Below, piece after piece: positions 62,522 to 64,000 of a DNA stretch of 64,000 nucleotides. The stretch comes from an uncultured Alphaproteobacteria bacterium (lineage in GTDB: Bacteria; Pseudomonadota; Alphaproteobacteria; RF32; CAG-239). The position numbers and the translations under genes were made by a program. How positions within the stretch are numbered: position 1 is the first letter of the stretch; each line of letters starts with the position of its first letter. The stretch is taken from contig CALXTU010000002.1 in assembly GCA_944391495.1 (NCBI GenBank), forward strand, positions 275,736 to 339,735. The letters are read 5' to 3'. The notes beneath the pieces were generated by a model that was given only the letters and a program-made list of their open reading frames with translations, searched no databases and had not been told where the DNA came from.

Positions 62522-62845
62522 ATGTTTATAAATCCCGCGTTTGCACAAGCAGCCGGTGAAGCTGCGGCCGGCGGCAATTCGTTGGTCGGCATGATTTTAC
62601 AGCTTTTGCTGATCTTTGCCATTTTTTATTTTTTGCTTATCAGGCCGCAGCAAAAGCGCCTTAAAGAACATGAGGCGAAACTCAGAGCCATCAAGCGCGG
62701 CGACAAGGTTATTACCGGCGGCGGCATTTATGCCAAGATTACCGAAGCGCCTGAAAATGCCGATGAACTGAAAGCCGAAATTGCCGGCGGCGTTGTTGTC
62801 AGCGTATCAAGAGCAACCATCCGCGAAGTTCTGACCGAAGAATAA
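62522..62845 (+). CDS. yajC: Preprotein translocase subunit YajC
   Basis: The 107-residue inner-membrane protein has one helix (LVGMILQLLLIFAIFYFLLI) followed by RPQQKRLKEHEAKLRAIKRGDKVITGGGI, the YajC signature. It associates with SecDF. AGAAG precedes the ATG. It lies 36 bp upstream of secD, the conserved order. Confidence 0.95.
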   Translation: MFINPAFAQAAGEAAAGGNSLVGMILQLLLIFAIFYFLLIRPQQKRLKEHEAKLRAIKRGDKVITGGGIYAKITEAPENADELKAEIAGGVVVSVSRATIREVLTEE

Positions 62846-62881
62846 ATCCGGTGAATTGTTTAACTGTTAAGGCAAAACGAT

Positions 62882-64000
62882 ATGTATAAATTATCAAAAT
62901 CACGTGTTATTACCATTCTGGCCATTTGCGCGGCGGGTATTTTCTTTGCCGTGCCCAATATTGTTCCGAACAAGGATATGCTGCCTTCCTGGTGGCAGCC
63001 GATTAACCTCGGGCTTGACCTGCAGGGCGGTTCGAACCTGCTGCTGGAAGTTAAACTTGACGATGTTCTCAAGGAAAGAATGGCCTCAAACGAAGATGCC
63101 GCACGGCAAATTCTGCGCGAAAACAGAATCCGCTATAAAAGCCTGACATCTAATCAGGACGGCGTTAAAGTTGCCATTGAAAATGCATCGTCACGCACCA
63201 AAGCCGCCAATCTGTTTCGCAAAATTGACGATGGCATTGTCGTTGAGGAAAACGGCGACGGTGTTTTGAACATTCATTACAATGATGCGGCGCTGGCTCA
63301 GCTCAAAAGAAAAATCGTCGACCAGTCGATTGAAATCGTTCGCCGGCGTATTGACGAACTGGGCACCAAAGAACCGCTGATTCAATCGCAGGGCGCGGAT
63401 CGTATCGTGGTTCAGCTGCCGGGGCTGCAAAATCCAGAATATGTCAAAACGTTGCTCGGCAAAACGGCCAAAATGTCATTTCACCTGGTTGACAGTTCGG
63501 CCAGAGCCTCTGACGCCAAACGCGGTAAACTCGGCGGCAAATACAAGCTGGCCTACGGTGAAATGGGCGAACCTTATGTCATTACCCGCAAACCGGTTGT
63601 CGGCGGTGAAGATTTGGTCGATGCCCAGCCGTCTTTTCAGGAGGGGCAAGCGGTCGTTTCCTTCCGCTTTAATTCCCGCGGCGGCAAAAAATTCGGCGAA
63701 GTAACCCGCGACAATATCGGCGAAAGACTGGCCATTGTTTTGGACAACGAAGTTATTTCGGCGCCGGTTATTCAAAGCGCCATTATGGGCGGTTCCGGTG
63801 TCATTACCGGGAACTTTACCGTCGAATCGGCCAACGATCTGGCGCTGCTGCTGCGTTCGGGCGCTCTGCCGGCTCCGTTGGAAGTGTTGGAAGAAAGAAC
63901 CGTCGGCGCCGGACTTGGCGCAGATTCGATTGAGGCCGGTATTCTGGCGTCGTGTATCGGCCTGGCGGCGGTTGTGTTCTTTATGGTGGCGGCATACGGT
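62882..64000 (+). CDS. secD: Protein translocase subunit SecD (3' end outside window)
   Basis: The open frame from ATG 62882 runs off the window after 373 codons. It has an N-terminal membrane segment, the D1 motif INLGLDLQGGSNLLLEV, IVRRRIDELGTKEPLIQ, VVQLPGL, a P1 head region and the first residues of the second helix. SecDF uses the proton gradient to pull preproteins across the membrane. secF should follow outside the window. Confidence 0.95.
   Translation, partial: MYKLSKSRVITILAICAAGIFFAVPNIVPNKDMLPSWWQPINLGLDLQGGSNLLLEVKLDDVLKERMASNEDAARQILRENRIRYKSLTSNQDGVKVAIENASSRTKAANLFRKIDDGIVVEENGDGVLNIHYNDAALAQLKRKIVDQSIEIVRRRIDELGTKEPLIQSQGADRIVVQLPGLQNPEYVKTLLGKTAKMSFHLVDSSARASDAKRGKLGGKYKLAYGEMGEPYVITRKPVVGGEDLVDAQPSFQEGQAVVSFRFNSRGGKKFGEVTRDNIGERLAIVLDNEVISAPVIQSAIMGGSGVITGNFTVESANDLALLLRSGALPAPLEVLEERTVGAGLGADSIEAGILASCIGLAAVVFFMVAAYG

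Overview
This window looks like the chromosome of an uncultured, probably host-associated (gut-type) alphaproteobacterium. The evidence is the gene set: opgG/opgH glucan synthesis, sufBCDS with sufT, an alphaproteobacterial-type YbjN, mltG behind acpP, yajC-secD, mutY, ftsY, and a fermentative L-lactate dehydrogenase. The placement rests on family recognition only, since no rRNA is present.

Positions 1-5760 are clearly AT-richer than the rest and end exactly at a 45-bp copy of the 3' half of an initiator tRNA-Met gene. I read this as the right end of a genomic island integrated in tRNA-fMet. The island carries a serine recombinase (cut by the window edge), a type IIG-like restriction/methylation enzyme, an HTH protein, an outer-membrane barrel, and a two-gene unit made of a Panacea-domain antitoxin and an unassigned putative toxin.

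From 5761 to 64000 the sequence is core-like and GC-richer. 6.0-13.4 kb holds a lipoprotein hydrolase, a redox cluster (SDR, CoA-disulfide-reductase-like/rhodanese, DUF362, exported flavodoxin) and cstA. 13.4-18 kb holds an acetyltransferase and the OPG operon opgG-X-opgH. The OpgB-like phosphoglycerol transferase lies apart at 32.1 kb beside a GDPD-family phosphodiesterase. 18-24 kb has an XRE regulator, mutY, a slipin, xseA, an M23 peptidase, a response regulator, uppP and tRNA-Leu. A 0.7-kb block of dispersed palindromic repeats follows, then alaS, tspO, sfsA-like, map, radC and marC.

33.7-35.4 kb is a decay zone: three consecutive broken redox genes, then tRNA-Thr flanked by duplicated pieces of itself. 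It is followed by murA, ftsY, mtaB, a beta-barrel protein and a structured small-RNA locus with its own promoter and terminator. 41-48.8 kb holds ldh, acpP, mltG, a three-gene unit with two ACP-like proteins (one lacking the phosphopantetheine serine), ybjN, lgt, a degenerate GGDEF membrane protein and queA. 49-60.3 kb holds a LysR-like regulator with two wHTH domains, a sufE-sucC-sucD-comF unit whose succinyl-CoA-ligase-like subunits have lost catalytic residues, a GNAT/mpaA pair, and the SUF operon with a MazG-like gene inserted. 60.4-64 kb holds a PAS/degenerate-GGDEF protein, a LysM-LytM factor, yajC and the start of secD.

The most notable signals are the Panacea toxin-antitoxin pair in the tRNA-fMet island, the ACP-like pair, the active-site-deficient SucCD-like pair, the double-wHTH LysR protein, the small-RNA locus at 40.6-40.8 kb and the rearranged tRNA-Thr locus.
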